64,000 bases of DNA from Chrysoperla carnea (GCF_905475395.1 NC_058342.1:33004140-33068139); one strand, 5' to 3'. Counted from the first letter of the stretch, positions 1-12,362 are shown. Notes: generated from the sequence alone by a model not told the origin. Made by a program: numbers and translations.

Positions 1-142
1 CATTCTAGAAATTTTTGGCACTTTGTTGATAATATAATATTAATTGATTGTATTATAAATAACTAAGCCAAAACAACGCGTGACCGGGTCAGCTATTCAT
101 AAAAACACACGCAAATACGTTTATACAATAGAGATAATAACA

Positions 143-326
143 TATAGAGTCGTAAAGTGGTTGCCCGAACGTTTGATCATTGTATAGAGAGAGACCAGAT
201 TTTAGAGGCACGATAAGACAGAGATAGACATAAGTAACGAATTCTCTCTCTTTTTAAGCGGTCAAGAATTCACTTATTGCAATTTCCTATGCTTTTAAGC
301 CTCTAGGTTATTATATCTATGGTTTA
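143..326. repeat. Dispersed MITE-like repeat, family X, copy 1
   Basis: This stretch matches 53991-54218 over most of its length: both hold a block reading GGTTGCCC or GATTGCCC, then GATAAGACAGAGATAGA, then a T-rich part ending in TCTATGGTTTATA. The ends of the second copy are inverted (ACCATAGA against TCTATGGT), which suggests a short-TIR DNA element. No coding potential was seen. Boundaries are approximate. Confidence 0.5.
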
Positions 327-3300
327 TACATGTAAAACTTCGTTAAAATATCAATTCCATGATTTTAAAAAATTGACACCTCCAAAAACCACTTTCTTGG
401 CACAAACTCAACCTACATACCCATTTTCAATCCTCTAGCCCCGTTCCGAGGGACTGTACAGTTTCGCAAAATGATTAACACGACGAAAAATCAGCCTTTT
501 CCCTAGGAATTACCTTCAAATTTTTGAAATTAAGCCCCTTTCCTTAAAAATCCACCTAGCATACCCAATTACAGCTTATTTATGCAAAAGGGAATCGCAG
601 GATAGACCCAAAATTAGCGAGAAACAAATATTTATTTCGGACACCTCCAAAACCCCAAAAATCGAGTTCGAATTTTCGAGGGAAACATGACTAAAACCAA
701 ATTGTGTTTTGAGTATTTTAATTCGATCCAAAAAGCATTTAAGTGTCTCCAAAAGTTTTGTTCGGTAGTGTATGAGTATTTATTTAATGTAATAAATTTT
801 TTTGTAACTTTAAACAACATTAAAATTGTTTAGCCTTGAACTGAAAGGTAATTTGTAAGCATGCTTTGAAAAACCCGTTCTCTGTTCTGTGTACCAACTA
901 TCTCGGTTAAGGGAAACTCAACCTTCATTTGAATAAATCATATTATACAAAAAAAAATGTAAAAAAAATAAAAATTATGCATATTTGCATAAAAAATATT
1001 TAGGCTAAAAAATTTTCGCTGATTCAAAATATTCAGGGTAAAACAAACTCAATAATAAAACAAAACAATTACGATATATTCAGTTTACTTACAATGTGGT
1101 AAATTTTCTGTTTCCCAAATAAATTTCCATCGATGTAAATAAACTCGACTACGTTTTTTATTTACAGTGAACGTACTGAGTAGGACAGTTTCATTTGGAT
1201 CTGTTTGAATCTGATCGTTTCGTAGCATTTTTTTTTAGAATAAGATTTAGATTTTTTTTAAATTTAATATCACATACATAAATAAAACAACTTGATTTTA
1301 ATATATATTTTAATATTTCATTAAATTTAATTTAAATTTATTTATTTATTAACCTAGCTAGCTATCCTAGTCATTTATTTATTTTATTTTAGTTATTTAG
1401 TTCACTTCTTGTTTTTTTTATTTGTACTGAATCACATTTCTACAATATTTTCATTTTTGTTTACTTCTGCTAACTTCTATTCGATTCATTCTGTTTTCAT
1501 ACAATTCAACATATTTTATTTACATTTTCAATGAAATTTTCACTCATTTTTACATTGAAAAAGTCAAAATTTACTGATTTACCTAGCTTTGTTGTGTTGT
1601 GTACGCGTAGCTACACTCTCAAACTCATCTAACACTGACAGTCTGTGACATGACAGCTCACTCAACAAACATAACATACACGATACTCGATACACTCGAT
1701 ACACGATACCATAGAGATAATACAGCATATCTCTATGCACGATACTCGATACAACCATTTACAAAACACTACACTACACTAATAGTGTTGAAACGCATGT
1801 CATCGATTCATAAATTAAATTTTGTTTCGTTTAACCTTTGATCATATGTTTCACTAGATAGACCCAACGTATACCAAGTATATAAATTTTTGCTGCACAA
1901 AGAAGATTAACAAAGACAGCAATACAATATTCAAACAGACTACATGGGGTTTGCGGGGCAGTCGAATTATCGAATTTGTTGGTCTATAGAGTACTCACTA
2001 GTTCAACAAATTCGATAATTCGACATTACCTTGCAAAACATTTGTCGGATTACCGCGATTTCACTGTATTACTGTGTGACTAGAACACATAAAATCTTCC
2101 TTCTTCAAAGAAAAATGAAAGTCTACGGTCGTCAAAAGACAATCTGGAATAACAAAGTATCGGTTTCGGGCACCACAAAAGCAAAAAGGCTTTAGATTGA
2201 CTCATTATTCAGAGAATTATAAAGATATGAAATTGAAATTTTATGAATATGTATATGGAATTAAAATTTCTCAAACGAATCAATTTGTGAATCGGAATTA
2301 TTCAGACCATCACTACTGCATAATAAACATACACATACATACTCCTAGTCATAATTGGCGTATGCCTACCCAAGACAAAGACTGCATACGTTACATTTAT
2401 GACGATGCCGGTGACGGTCCCATGCTGATTACTGAATTTTGTGGTTTTATGACTTATTTACATTGTTTTGTTTTCAATGCACTTTGATTCATCGATTCAT
2501 ACACTTTAATTGACTTCAAAATAGAGCAGTAGAGTTATAAATCTTATATTTACATGGTTGGGCCAAGCTTTTAGTCCACAAGGCAGGCACTACCAAATTT
2601 CTAGTCTAAAGGAGGGCAAATCATAAAGTTTTGATCCAAAAACAGTATTATGAAAAAAACATACTTCGTCAACAATAACTAAGTTAACGTCTACAGGAGA
2701 GAGGGGGGGTGCCCTGCCCTTCGATACGCTCATGTATGTGCTTCCTTATTTAGTTAACGCCCAATAATTTATAATTACATATTTTTGTTTTTCGAAAAGA
2801 AAAATACATCAAACGATAAGCAGGAAAATCAAGACAAGTAAATCAAAAAGTTCCGTTTATCTTTTATTTGATCTTTTGGGAAAATTGGACGACCAAAGAT
2901 ACAAATAAGGTAGACTCAATTTTACCTTAAAAATACTTAAATTGTTTCCTTTTTTTACATTTTTTATTGGTACGGAATCCTATGTTCCATTTTATTTTCA
3001 ATATATTTTTTTTTTAATTTTACATTGAAGTTATTTATATTGCCTATCTTTCACAAAGAATGTCTTTGAAAATTTTCTCTTATAAAAGTTGAAAATTTAT
3101 ATTATCCAACACAAAAGAAATTTATTATTTTCAAAATATATAAAAAATGATAATTTTAGATGAAACGACTCCAAAAATGTAAACAGATTTTCGACAATAA
3201 AAACAATAGCTTTATTTTTAAAAATGTTTGTAGTCCGTAAATAGAGTTGAAAATATCATGTACTTTCAGAAATATTTTTCCTCTTGAAAATTCCTTTAAA

Positions 3301-4030
3301 ATTAATATACAAAGTGCACAAAGTATCTCGTCAAGGCCATTTATAGTTTTGAATTTTCTTATTTATATAAAAATTATTTACATGCGTTTAATATATACAG
3401 AATGTTTCACGTTTCAAATAAAACGTATAGGTACAGAGAGCTGCAAGTTCAATTACGATACGTAATAAATATTTTTTGAATAGTTATAAAAACAGCCAAA
3501 ATAAAAGCTATCAAAGATTTGTTTGTATTTAGCAAAACAGAATTTAGCATGGAATTCTCATGGCAAACATAGTAAATGACGTCACATACTATGTCCGATC
3601 TCTCTGTATAATACCGTTCGTAGGCTCGCGATTTCACTGAACTTTTTCGCTTTTTGTCTTAAAAAAAAAAAACTTATCACTTATAACTTTACATTTTTTC
3701 ATACGAATCTACAATGGATTTGACCTAAGCAATTACCTCAGATGTTGGCACACTTAAAATCATTTGACACTCAGTCTATGTAACTCTAATGTCAATGGAT
3801 TTATATAAGCATCTAAATAGTGAGAAGTAGCAGTGATGCAATTTTGATAAAAAAATATTAGCCTTGTTGGAACATCCTGTAACATGTAATAAATTACTAT
3901 TTCCGACCTCAAAAATTTTAAAATAATTCACGCTAAAAATTTATTTATAGATAGTTGACAGGATGTAAAAATAACATGTCAAAGTTACTGTCATGTGAAG
4001 CTTTTTGAAAATTAGAAATTATAAAAACAT
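327..4030. other. AT-rich intergenic DNA without a recognisable gene
   Basis: Open frames here are short and match nothing I recognise, including one of 96 codons at 2197-2487. The stretch holds a perfect 21-bp dyad (1961-2024), a run of GATACTCGATACA-like words near 1680-1760, and near 3720-3810 a piece related to the duplicated repeat at 39.2 kb. Long T and A runs are common. Nothing else can be supported. Confidence 0.6.
1961..2024. repeat. Perfect 21-bp inverted repeat
   Basis: Arms 1961-1981 (GTCGAATTATCGAATTTGTTG) and 2004-2024 are exact reverse complements with a 22-nt spacer. It may be the core of a short foldback element. There is no gene around it. Confidence 0.7.
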
Positions 4031-4440
4031 GAAATAATCGTTTTAGTCCAGTCATTATATACATTTGGATATGCATATGAATCTAACAACCTAAATTTTT
4101 GATATTACGTGGAAGAGGCCTAGAAAAGCTTAACTTCGAATTTTCGACCAAAATTTCATTGTGGATTTTCTTAATACTTTTTTGTTGTTTTTCTCACGAT
4201 CTACAATTAAGGCCCTTCACATTTTTGACCCATTATCCATCGTTATTGAGATTATGATTATTATGGAAAAACTGAATTTAACCCTTTTTTCAAGATGGCG
4301 GAAAATCCACAAGGAAATTTTGGTCGACAATTTGAAGTTAACCTATTCTAGGCCTCCTCCACGTAATATCAAAAATTTAGCTTGTTAGGTTCATGTGTTT
4401 ATCTACCCTGTTTTTTCCGACGTAATGACTGGATTATTTC
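4031..4440. mobile_element. MITE, about 410 bp, with CCAGTCATTA ends
   Basis: The two ends are inverted: GAAATAATC and CCAGTCATTA at the left, and their complements at 4415-4440. Inside, a second inverted block (ATATTACGTGGA with AGGCCT near 4100-4125 and its complement near 4345-4375) extends the symmetry to over 100 bp per side. No open frame resembling a transposase is present, so it is non-autonomous. Confidence 0.65.
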
Positions 4441-4939
4441 TGTAAAATTAATACTTCTCGTGCTACGGCCAACTGAATAATGTCTGCGAGTTACTAAAAT
4501 TTTTTAATTAAAAATATGTATTTGATAAGTCTATGAATGAAAGAATGTCTTCTAGTATAAAATAAATATTTATTATATATAATTATAATGAATATTACAA
4601 TATTAATATTAATTAAATAATAATGTTATTGTTAATGATAGATGAAGTGAAGTCATTGTTTGTGTTTAAAGGCTGCTGTTTCGTTTTAATTTTTGCTGTT
4701 GTAACAAAGTTCAATTTATTTAATTAGCATCATATCACAACAAATTCACACTTACACTCGTACACTGTTTGTTTAATCTTTATTATCTTTCATTTACTGA
4801 TTTACATAATGTATGTACAGGGTTGGCACATTTACAATAATTATTTTATGTATACAATAATTTCAAGGTTTTCATAATCCCCAATCCAAGAACATACATA
4901 TTAAGGACGTAAAACTAGATAAAAGAGTGCAAGAAAAAA

Positions 4940-5342
4940 GACGCCTATCCGGGCAAGTCGGTCGTTGCGTACTTTGTACTACGCATCAGGCTGTCTTTTG
5001 TTTTCAATCAATTGAACAATTATTTTCAATCATGAATACTATAAGAGAAGGAGACTTAACCCTGGGTTTTCAGTAGGCCCATATACGTCCGGCACTTGTA
5101 AGTTCGATTATCTGAATTTTTCTTAGCGTATAATCATCATAGCATATCTGAAGTTGCACAAGGTCGTGAGATACAAACAGCGCCGCCAAATTCAGATAAG
5201 GGAACTTACAAGTACCGGACGTATATGAGACCTTCGAATGCATTGTCCGAGATCCAGAGTTAAGTTTCAATCACTTAGACAGCCTGATGCGCAGTATAAA
5301 GTACGCAACGACCGATAACTAGACCCCGCCCAGATAGGCGTC
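4940..5342. repeat. Family C inverted-repeat core, copy 1
   Basis: It begins with GACGCCTATC and ends with its complement GATAGGCGTC. The arms share CGGTCGTTGCGTACTTTGTA and GCGCATCAGGCTGTCT in opposite orientation. Other copies are at 17400-17575 and 25611-25815. Here its centre is split by family D. Confidence 0.65.
5031..5265. mobile_element. Family D MITE inserted in family C
   Basis: The left end carries TAAGAGAAGGAGACTTAACC. Inverted inner blocks around GTCCGGCACTTGTAAGTTCG and GAACTTACAAGTACCGGAC face each other. The closing end stops early at AGAGTTAAGTTT, so the right terminus is partly lost. The other copy is at 16950-17153. It interrupts family C, so it arrived later than C. Confidence 0.6.
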
Positions 5343-5569
5343 TTAAATTCCTTAATATATATGTTCTTGTCTCAATCCTAAGGCGAGCAATCCTGAGAAA
5401 AATACAAGAATTTCATAATTTTGAGAAAAATACAATTTCATAATTTTTGAGAAAAATACAATAATTTAATAATTTTGAACGATAGAAATTTTATAATCAA
5501 TATAATAATTTTTCTAAAACTAGAAAAAAAAAAAGTGAAAACAGACAATTGACTGAGTTAATTGTTGAA

Positions 5570-6100
5570 ATACCCTGTATAGAAAGTGTTGAATATCAAT
5601 GCTTGCATTATTTTTTATAAATTAGAAGAGTTTAAAAAACCAACACAATTAAAGCGCACTTTCGCTCACCATTTATTTGGTTATCGAAAATTTCGAAAGT
5701 ATTTTCTAGAATCTTTTTTCGTTTTTCGAGAATATTTCACAAGACCACTAGTTGAAGCTATCTGCATGTTTTCAACTGCCTTTCTTTTATAGTTTTGGCA
5801 AAATGGACACCAAAGTTTTCCTACGAACCCAAGACCAAATAGACCTGTTGCTCATTTACGAAGTCAACCTGACTTTTTTGTTCTGGATACGCTATATTAT
5901 AAATTTCAGCTTAATATCTCTTTTCGTTTTTGAGTTAGCATGTCCACAAACAGACGGACAGACAACCAGAAATAAACTAATTAGGTGATATTATGAACAC
6001 TTATACCAAAATTTTGTTGGTAGCATCAATATTTTTAAGTGTTACAAACTTGGGATTAAACTTAACATACCTTGATATATATTTCATATATACAGGGTAT
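5570..6100. mobile_element. Non-autonomous element, family V, longest copy
   Basis: It is bounded by ATACCCTGTAT (5570) and its inverse ATACAGGGTAT (to 6100), 531 bp in all. It holds the phrase GTTACAAACTTGGGATTAAA and a CAGACGGACAGACAACC block. Related pieces lie at 30860-31042 and, reversed, at 48340-48625. No transposase frame was seen. The rest of the gap to the C9orf85-like gene (6101-6466) shows nothing. Confidence 0.55.
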
Positions 6101-6466
6101 AAAAGGGGAAAAGGAACAGTTTATTATTAGTTATTTTTGCATTAATTCTGGAACAATTTGCTGACTCATGGTCCAATTTTAGTAATGGGATCTAATATCA
6201 TAGAACTCTCACAAGTCAAATGGTTGATCTTGGATGATCCGATTTCTAAGAATGTAAGATATTGAGATCGTAATTTAAAAAAATATAATAATTATCTGAT
6301 AAATAAGAGATCCTTAGTGGAGGCCCCTCACCCCCGGACCTGAATATGAGTTCATAAATCCACTTCAACCAACATAACATTATTATCGTCCAAACAAAAA
6401 GTCCCTGAAAGTTGATTTAGAATTTTTGTACTTCTTTTTAAGTAGGTAGTCGAGTTGTTTTCGTTA

Positions 6467-7857
6467 TTAATCCAAATCATCTTCATCAGGCTCCTCATCA
6501 GATGATTTGAAATCCAAATCATCGAAATCATCCTTATTGATACCTATCGACAAAGCATCCAATTGTAAAACGAGTTCCTCTTGAGTCCAATAATTAGTTT
6601 GCGGTACACCAGAATACTCGGATCCACCAGCCACATTTATCGCTTCACTTGGTGTTTTACCTTTTAATATCATTCGTTCGAATTTACGTCGACGACGTTC
6701 CGGTAATGCACGTAATTTTTTTAATAAATCCGGTCCTAAATCGGCTACCGTTTGTACAGTCACCACATTCGGTGTAAAATCTAAGCCCATTGGTTTACAA
6801 CATTTTGGGCATATGTTCTCTTTTTCTGCACATCCTGGACACATTATCCTATACGCTAATTTTACTGTTGGCATTTGGCACCTAAAATTTACAACATTCA
6901 AATCAACATCCTTCTCAAGGGGAAAAAAGATTAAATTTAACCTTAACCAAAATCTAGCAGCCTTGAGTCTCACATTAATATAATTTAGAGTAAGTAAGTG
7001 CACTATCGTGTACTTAGCAGGTTTAGTCTCACGTTAGCATAATTTGGAGTAGATGAACTATCGTGTGTTGTGCGTGAGTCTCACGTTAATATAATTTAGA
7101 GTAGATGCATTATCGTGTGCTTAGCAGGTTTATTCACACGTTAACACAATTTGGAGTAGATGCATTATCGTGTGCTTAGCAGGTTTATTCACACGTTAAC
7201 ATAATTTGGAGTAGATGCACTATCGTGTGTTTAGCATGTTCAGTGTCATGTTAACATAATTTGGAGTAGATAATTAGCATGAACAGAATATGATCTAAGT
7301 TTATTAAACTTTCATCAGATTTTCTGTGGTTCAGTGAATGAACGCAATTGGATTAACCAAAAATGCGAAAAAACGCACAGGCCCGTCTTAATTTGATCCA
7401 ACTAAAAGCATGGCTAAGCCGTGAATCAGTAAATGTACGCAGCCACAGATAAATATTACTTATTCCCCGAAAACTTAGATACTATTCTGTTCACGCTAAT
7501 TATCTACTTCATAACGTGAGACTCACGTTAAAAACACGATAGTCATCGTATATTCGTAAATGTAGCCTCAAAGAATGGGTCTGCGTCTGCGAACCGATTT
7601 AAATTTGAATAATAATTAACAAAAATGACCATAAAAGCTTACCTCGAACATTTTTTTGGATGTGTTAACGGTTTATACTTTTTATATTGAACTTTCCATT
7701 GTAATATTTGAGAACAGCGATCACAAGTATCGTTAAACGTTAACGTATTTATTAATTTTTGTTTGTGACTCGTGTCATGTAAATTATTTTTGAATCCAGT
7801 TTGATTCTTATGTTTTTGTGGTCGTTCACGTTTTTCATTTCCACGCTGACAACTCAT
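6467..7857 (-). CDS. C9orf85-like zinc-ribbon protein
   Basis: Two exons on the minus strand: 7857-7643 and 6881-6467, joined in phase (AG|G gives Arg), for 209 residues. The start MSCQRGNEKRERPQKHKNQ matches the opening of animal C9orf85 (MSSQKGN..RPQKHQN). Four CxxC pairs follow: CDRC near residue 47, CSRC at the exon junction, CPGC and CPKC, as expected for two zinc-binding modules; the family function is not known. The C-terminal half is longer than in the human protein and ends in a strongly acidic tail (DDFDDLDFKSSDEEPDEDD). The single intron (6882-7642) contains a MITE with a tandem array. It is head to head with THUMPD3 across a 1.1-kb gap filled by a long hairpin. The family assignment rests on recall of the human sequence; the exon model is strong. 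Confidence 0.88.
6960..7560. mobile_element. MITE family E with an expanded 55-bp tandem array
   Basis: It lies wholly in the intron of the C9orf85-like gene. About six head-to-tail units sharing ATAATTTGGAGTAGATG recur at 6990, 7049, 7101, 7156, 7211 and 7266 (steps of 52-59, mostly 55). The last unit runs into GAACAGAATATGATCTAAG. At 7466-7545 the same motifs return inverted (CTTAGATACTATTCTGTTC, then TAATTATCTACTTC and GTGAGACTCACGTTA). A short single-unit relative is at 31825-31915. Confidence 0.7.
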
Positions 7858-8945
7858 ACTTTTTCAAGCACAGTACACAGTTCCACACTTTTCAATTCCA
7901 ATCCAATCCAATAAATTTTCTTAATCAAAACATAACCTCGTTAAAATTTCATCATTTTTTCTTAAGTTTCAAAATTAAAACTAATTAATGCACTAATAAT
8001 TTTTAAATAAATTTTCACTTAAATTTGATTTATTAAATAAAAGTTTTCATAATCAGAATACCGAATTTTCTTTTAAAATGAAAATGTATGATTTTGAAAG
8101 GTCAAATTGAAAAACGTGTTAAAGTTAGTAGTCACATGGATTTGTTTGTATGTTGAAATAGTTAGGTCAATGCTCACACTTCACAGTTACGGAAGCCTGA
8201 ATGTCTCAATAGCTTTTTCTTAAAAGTATCTACCCACAAATATAAAATCAACTAGTTCACTTTCAACAAGTGCACTTGTGACTTGTGGGACATTATGGAA
8301 ACAAACCTTTTTGAAAATGTCAGTCAGTAATGACTATTCTTTAATTAGCCACTACCGAAACTGTCTGGAATTATTAATAATTGTATGTCCGGATTTAATG
8401 ATAATAATTAAATTTAATGATAATGTTTATAAATTGTCTTACGTAGCTAGTTAAAATTATACATATATTATTTAAAAAAGTATTAAAAAAAGATCCGATA
8501 GATGGCAGAACTAGGGTAGGTAAAAATATTTTGATTTCTTATATTTTTATTTCCTGCCATCTATTGGATCTTTTTTTAAATATTTTTTAAATAATATTAA
8601 TAGAAATTTTTAACTAAATACGAAAGACAAATTATAAACATTATCATTAAATTTAATTATTATTATTAAATCCGGACATACAATTATTAATAATTCCAGA
8701 CAGTTTCGATAGTGGCTAATTAAAGAATAATCATTACCGACTGACATTTTCAAAAAGGTTTGTTTCCATAATGTCCCACAAGTCACAAGTGCACTTCTTG
8801 AAAGTAAACTAGTTGGTTTTATATTTGTGGGTAGACACTTTTAAAAAAAAGCTACTGAGACATTCAGGCTTCCGTACACAGTCTAGTTTAGTCTAGGGCC
8901 ACTCATAATATTTTTATAATTTTATACAAAATATCAAAAATAAAT
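7858..8945. promoter_or_regulatory. Shared divergent promoter region of C9orf85-like and THUMPD3
   Basis: The two start codons face away from each other across 1088 bp, so both promoters must lie here unless untranslated exons sit further out. Roughly 690 bp is a hairpin-forming inverted repeat, leaving about 330 bp next to the C9orf85-like start and 70 bp next to the THUMPD3 start. No clear core promoter motif could be picked out of the AT-rich flanks. Confidence 0.5.
8187..8875. repeat. 690-bp long hairpin (322-bp arms, 44-nt loop)
   Basis: The left arm 8187-8509 and right arm 8554-8875 are reverse complements with only scattered mismatches; by eye more than nine bases in ten match. Examples are TGCACTTGTGACTTGTGGGA in the left arm and its complement in the right, and GATCC(G/A)ATAGATGGCAG facing the loop. 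It is probably a foldback MITE: no coding frame, and no clear target duplication was found. Confidence 0.85.
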
Positions 8946-11600
8946 ATGGATAATTTGGAATTGACAAACAATCGAATTAAAAAACTTTTCGAGCGTACAA
9001 AGAATAATCAAAATTTACTTTTAATTGAGGCAACTGTTGATACTGGTTTCGAAAAAGTTGCTATTGAAGAGCTTTTAATAAAATTTTCTGAATTAAATGA
9101 AAATGATTATTGTTTAAGTCCAGGTCGAATTTATTTTTGCATAGAAATTCTTGAATTAACAAAGGTAATCAACAATGATATTTATTTACTGCATGTTCAC
9201 AAACATCCCCTAACCTAAAATAAAACCTAAAAAACACCAACATTTATTTTATTTGGCAATAAAATATGAGTAGAGATAACTCCGAAAATTTAGGGCTTTT
9301 ATAGGATTTTGAGCAATTTCATGGAAAATATTCGATCAATTGTTAAATGAGTCCGATTTTCTAATTTTTTGGTTTGAAATAACATCCTACTAGGTTTCAT
9401 GAAATTCAGAAACGAAAAACTTTTTTGTAATTTTTTCGATTTTTCAAAGGGGTACCCCTTGAAAAAAATCAAAAAAATCGAGAAATATTAAATGTTTCTG
9501 ATTTCGATAAAACTTAGTTTATAAGGTAATTTTGACCCAAAAAGTACAAAAAGCGTGTTTATTTGTCGACTGGGCGAATGGTTTTTAAGATATCGATCAA
9601 AATCGACCCAAATATGCTGATATTTCCGAAACTAGACGCCTAATCGGCAAATGAACCCGATTTTTGAATTTTTCAGGTCGAAATTACCTTATATACTAAG
9701 TTTCATCGAATTCAGAAACGAAAAACTTTTTTGTGATTTTTCGATTTTTTCAAAGGGGTACCCCTTGAAAAAAATTCCAAAAAATCGAGAAATTTTCTTT
9801 GTTTCTGATTTCGATAAAACTCAGTTTATAAGGTAATTTGAACCCAAAAAGTACAAAAATCAGGTTTGTTTGATGATCAGATGCATAATTTCTGGGTTAT
9901 CGTAAAAAATCCAATAAAAAGAGCCATTTCTCGTATCGATTTCCGCCATTTTCTTAGATAGTATTTCCCTAATAATGAAATGAACTAAATTTTAACTGTT
10001 TCAGATAAATAATTTACGATCAGTGGATAACTTTTCAATAGTAATATATTCAGATAATTTAAATTTCGTTAGTGACAAGGACGAAGATTTAAATATTTTT
10101 AAGGACTTAGCCAATACTATCGAATTTTCTAAAGGTTTATCGGTTTGGTCGAATTTCACTGACTGTCCAATACAATTTAACGATTCGGATTCGTTTACAA
10201 GTACCGAATTCAAATTTCGTATAACGGGAATTAGATCGTATAAACATGCGTTCACATCAATGGAAGCCGCTTCTCATTTTGGGGGTGTAATTAATGATCG
10301 ATTTCTTTGGCCAGTATCAATGGTTGAATTTCATTTGGAAATTCTTTTATATATTGTTGCAGGTACTCATATGCTTGAAACTCCTTTTGACCTTAACTAA
10401 TTATAAAAATTCTTTTAAAGATCGTGTGACGGTTGCTTTAAAATTAACACGAAGATCAAATCATCGACGGAACATAGCGTTTTTTGGACCAACAACTTTA
10501 AGAGCAACTGTTTGTTATAATTTATTATTATTGGCCAAACCAAAACCTGGTGACGTCATTGTAGATCCATTATGTGGAGGGGGCTCGATACCTATCGAAG
10601 TATGTATTTGAAATAGAGAATTTATCAAAACAACTCGTTCAAATCCAAAATCATTGTTACCTTACTTTCTCGCATCGATTACAAGATGTTTGTAAAAGTT
10701 TGAAGGGAATTTAAATCTTTCAGCGAGTTGAGGTAATGTTTTGACAAATTAGGGAAATAAAATATTGATTTTATTTTTAGTGCGCATTAGCTTTTCCAGA
10801 AACTGTGATATTTTGTGGGGACAATCATGAGCGTGCTATCGAACGAACATGCAACAATTTAGAGGCCATTCCAAATATTTTAGTTCATCATTTTGCATGG
10901 GATGCAACAAACCTTCCCTTTAAAGATAACAGTGTCGATGTTATTGTTACAGATTTGGTAAAAAAAAAGGATTAGTGTACTTAAGAAGTTATACTTCTTC
11001 GGCAATAACAAATATAATCATTTATTAATCATGTAAAAAATATTTTGTTCATAGATGAATCTTAATCTATCATCTATTTATCTTTGTTTATTGTTAGTGT
11101 TATTTCGTTTATCGACTAACTTCATGGTATTAAAAAATTGTTACTAACTTCAACATGTAGTTTTCACGTCACCATATGCGCGCGCATATTATAAAAAGTA
11201 TAACTTCAAAAAATAAAATTAATTGTGAGAAAAACTAAAGTGATGATAATTAATGATTTTATTTTTACAGCCTTTTGGAAAACGTTCCGGCTCCTTTTCA
11301 GATAATCGTGTATTGTATATGAAAATTTTAATAGAATTTGGACGAATTGCTAAACCGAATGTTACGCGAATGGTGCTTTTAACAAATGATCGTAGAAGTT
11401 TATTAAATGTAAGTTATTTAAAACTTACATGCTTGTATTTAAGTTCAGTTTATTTTAAAAAGTTTTCTTTTGTATTTTAGGCAATGAATAAAAATAAAAA
11501 ACAGTATTGGAACAAAGGTCAATTATTGGCTGTTAAATTAGGGGGCTTAAAACCATTAGTCTCATGTTTCAAACGAAATAAATTGATATATGAACCTTAA
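8946..11600 (+). CDS. THUMPD3: THUMPD3-like tRNA guanine-N2 methyltransferase
   Basis: Six exons: 8946-9164, 10005-10362, 10421-10599, 10781-10957, 11271-11408 and 11481-11600, all phases consistent, for 396 residues. The N-terminal part carries the THUMP region (TGFEKVAIEELL near residue 35; KINNLRSVDNF; FRITGIRSYKHAFTSMEAAS). The methyltransferase part shows HRRNIAFFGPTTLR, the SAM loop VDPLCGGGSIPIE at residues 240-252, a GDN motif, and the catalytic-type TDLPFGKRSGS at 309-319, as in human THUMPD3 (TDMPFGKR). The family methylates N2 of guanosine in tRNA (positions 6 and 7) with TRMT112 as partner. It is shorter than the 507-residue human protein, mainly at the N-terminus and tail. Intron 2 is only 58 bp; intron 1 holds two monomers of a 306-bp satellite. 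Confidence 0.93.
9290..9900. repeat. 306-bp satellite, two monomers, in THUMPD3 intron 1
   Basis: Two units are centred on GGGGTACCCCTTG at 9452 and 9758, exactly 306 bp apart. Each has AGAAACGAAAAACTTTTTTG before and GTTTCTGATTTCGATAAAAC after the centre. The same family with the same 306-bp period is arrayed at 62405-63240. Sequences flanking the GGTACC centre are roughly complementary to each other. Confidence 0.85.
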
Positions 11601-12362
11601 ATTTACCTGTCTTTTCTTGTTTCTAAAACCACGAATCCCCTTGTGTAGGCTCCATTCCTAAAACTTTAAGCTGGAACACCAAAAAGGCAGTGCTGGATTA
11701 ACCGAGATATGGCGCTTCGAAAAAAAGATCATTTTTTCAAACTTCGTTAAAAAAAATGTCAAAAAGAATTAGGGTTCTGTAGCAGGTAATCCTCATTCAG
11801 ACAACGTCAATCGGGTTCGCTAGTAAATAAAACCATTTAGAGGCAATTAGAAATCATTTTATTTATCATAAAAAACGATTTTAACAAAAATATTTTAGAA
11901 GTATGTTTAATGTTTTATTGAGACACAAAAGAAAATTAGTTTAAAAAAAAAAAAAATTTTTTTCCAATTAATACTTGTTTTGATAAAGGAACTAAATCGA
12001 ATATTATATAAATAAACACACTGATACTGCAACTTGCAGGACATAGGGCACAGGACTGTATTTGCACCCTGCACCCCTCATAAAAAATAAACTTTCACTA
12101 ATTTTATACATTTGTTTTAACAATTTTTTTTCTTAATTATTAATAACAAGCATTTATTGAAATTATTGCTAAATTTGTTTCAACTCGTACCGACATCATA
12201 TCGTACTTATTTTTAACTAAAAGTGCATTTAAGGCAACGCTTGATTTGTTTTGCACCTGCATCTGATTCAGTCAAGAATAAATGATGCATCTAATAGGTA
12301 CAAAACTCGATACAAGACATACAGATACAAAACATTTTACTGTCTTATCAATGTATACTCAC

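Larger units (their letters stand above)
4887..5369. mobile_element. hAT-like MITE, family B copy 1, carrying inner elements
   Basis: The termini are inverted: CAAGAACATACATATTAAGG at the left and its near complement ending in GTTCTTG at 5369. The flanking 8-mers (CCCCAATC and TCTCAATC) are similar and could be a worn 8-bp target duplication, as hAT elements make. It contains the family C core (4940-5342), which in turn contains family D (about 5031-5265). A second B copy lies at 25557-25880. Confidence 0.65.

Noticed and set aside
2197-2487. 96-codon plus-strand frame in intergenic DNA.
   Set aside because: No recognisable domain, no splice context, and an AT-rich random-like composition.
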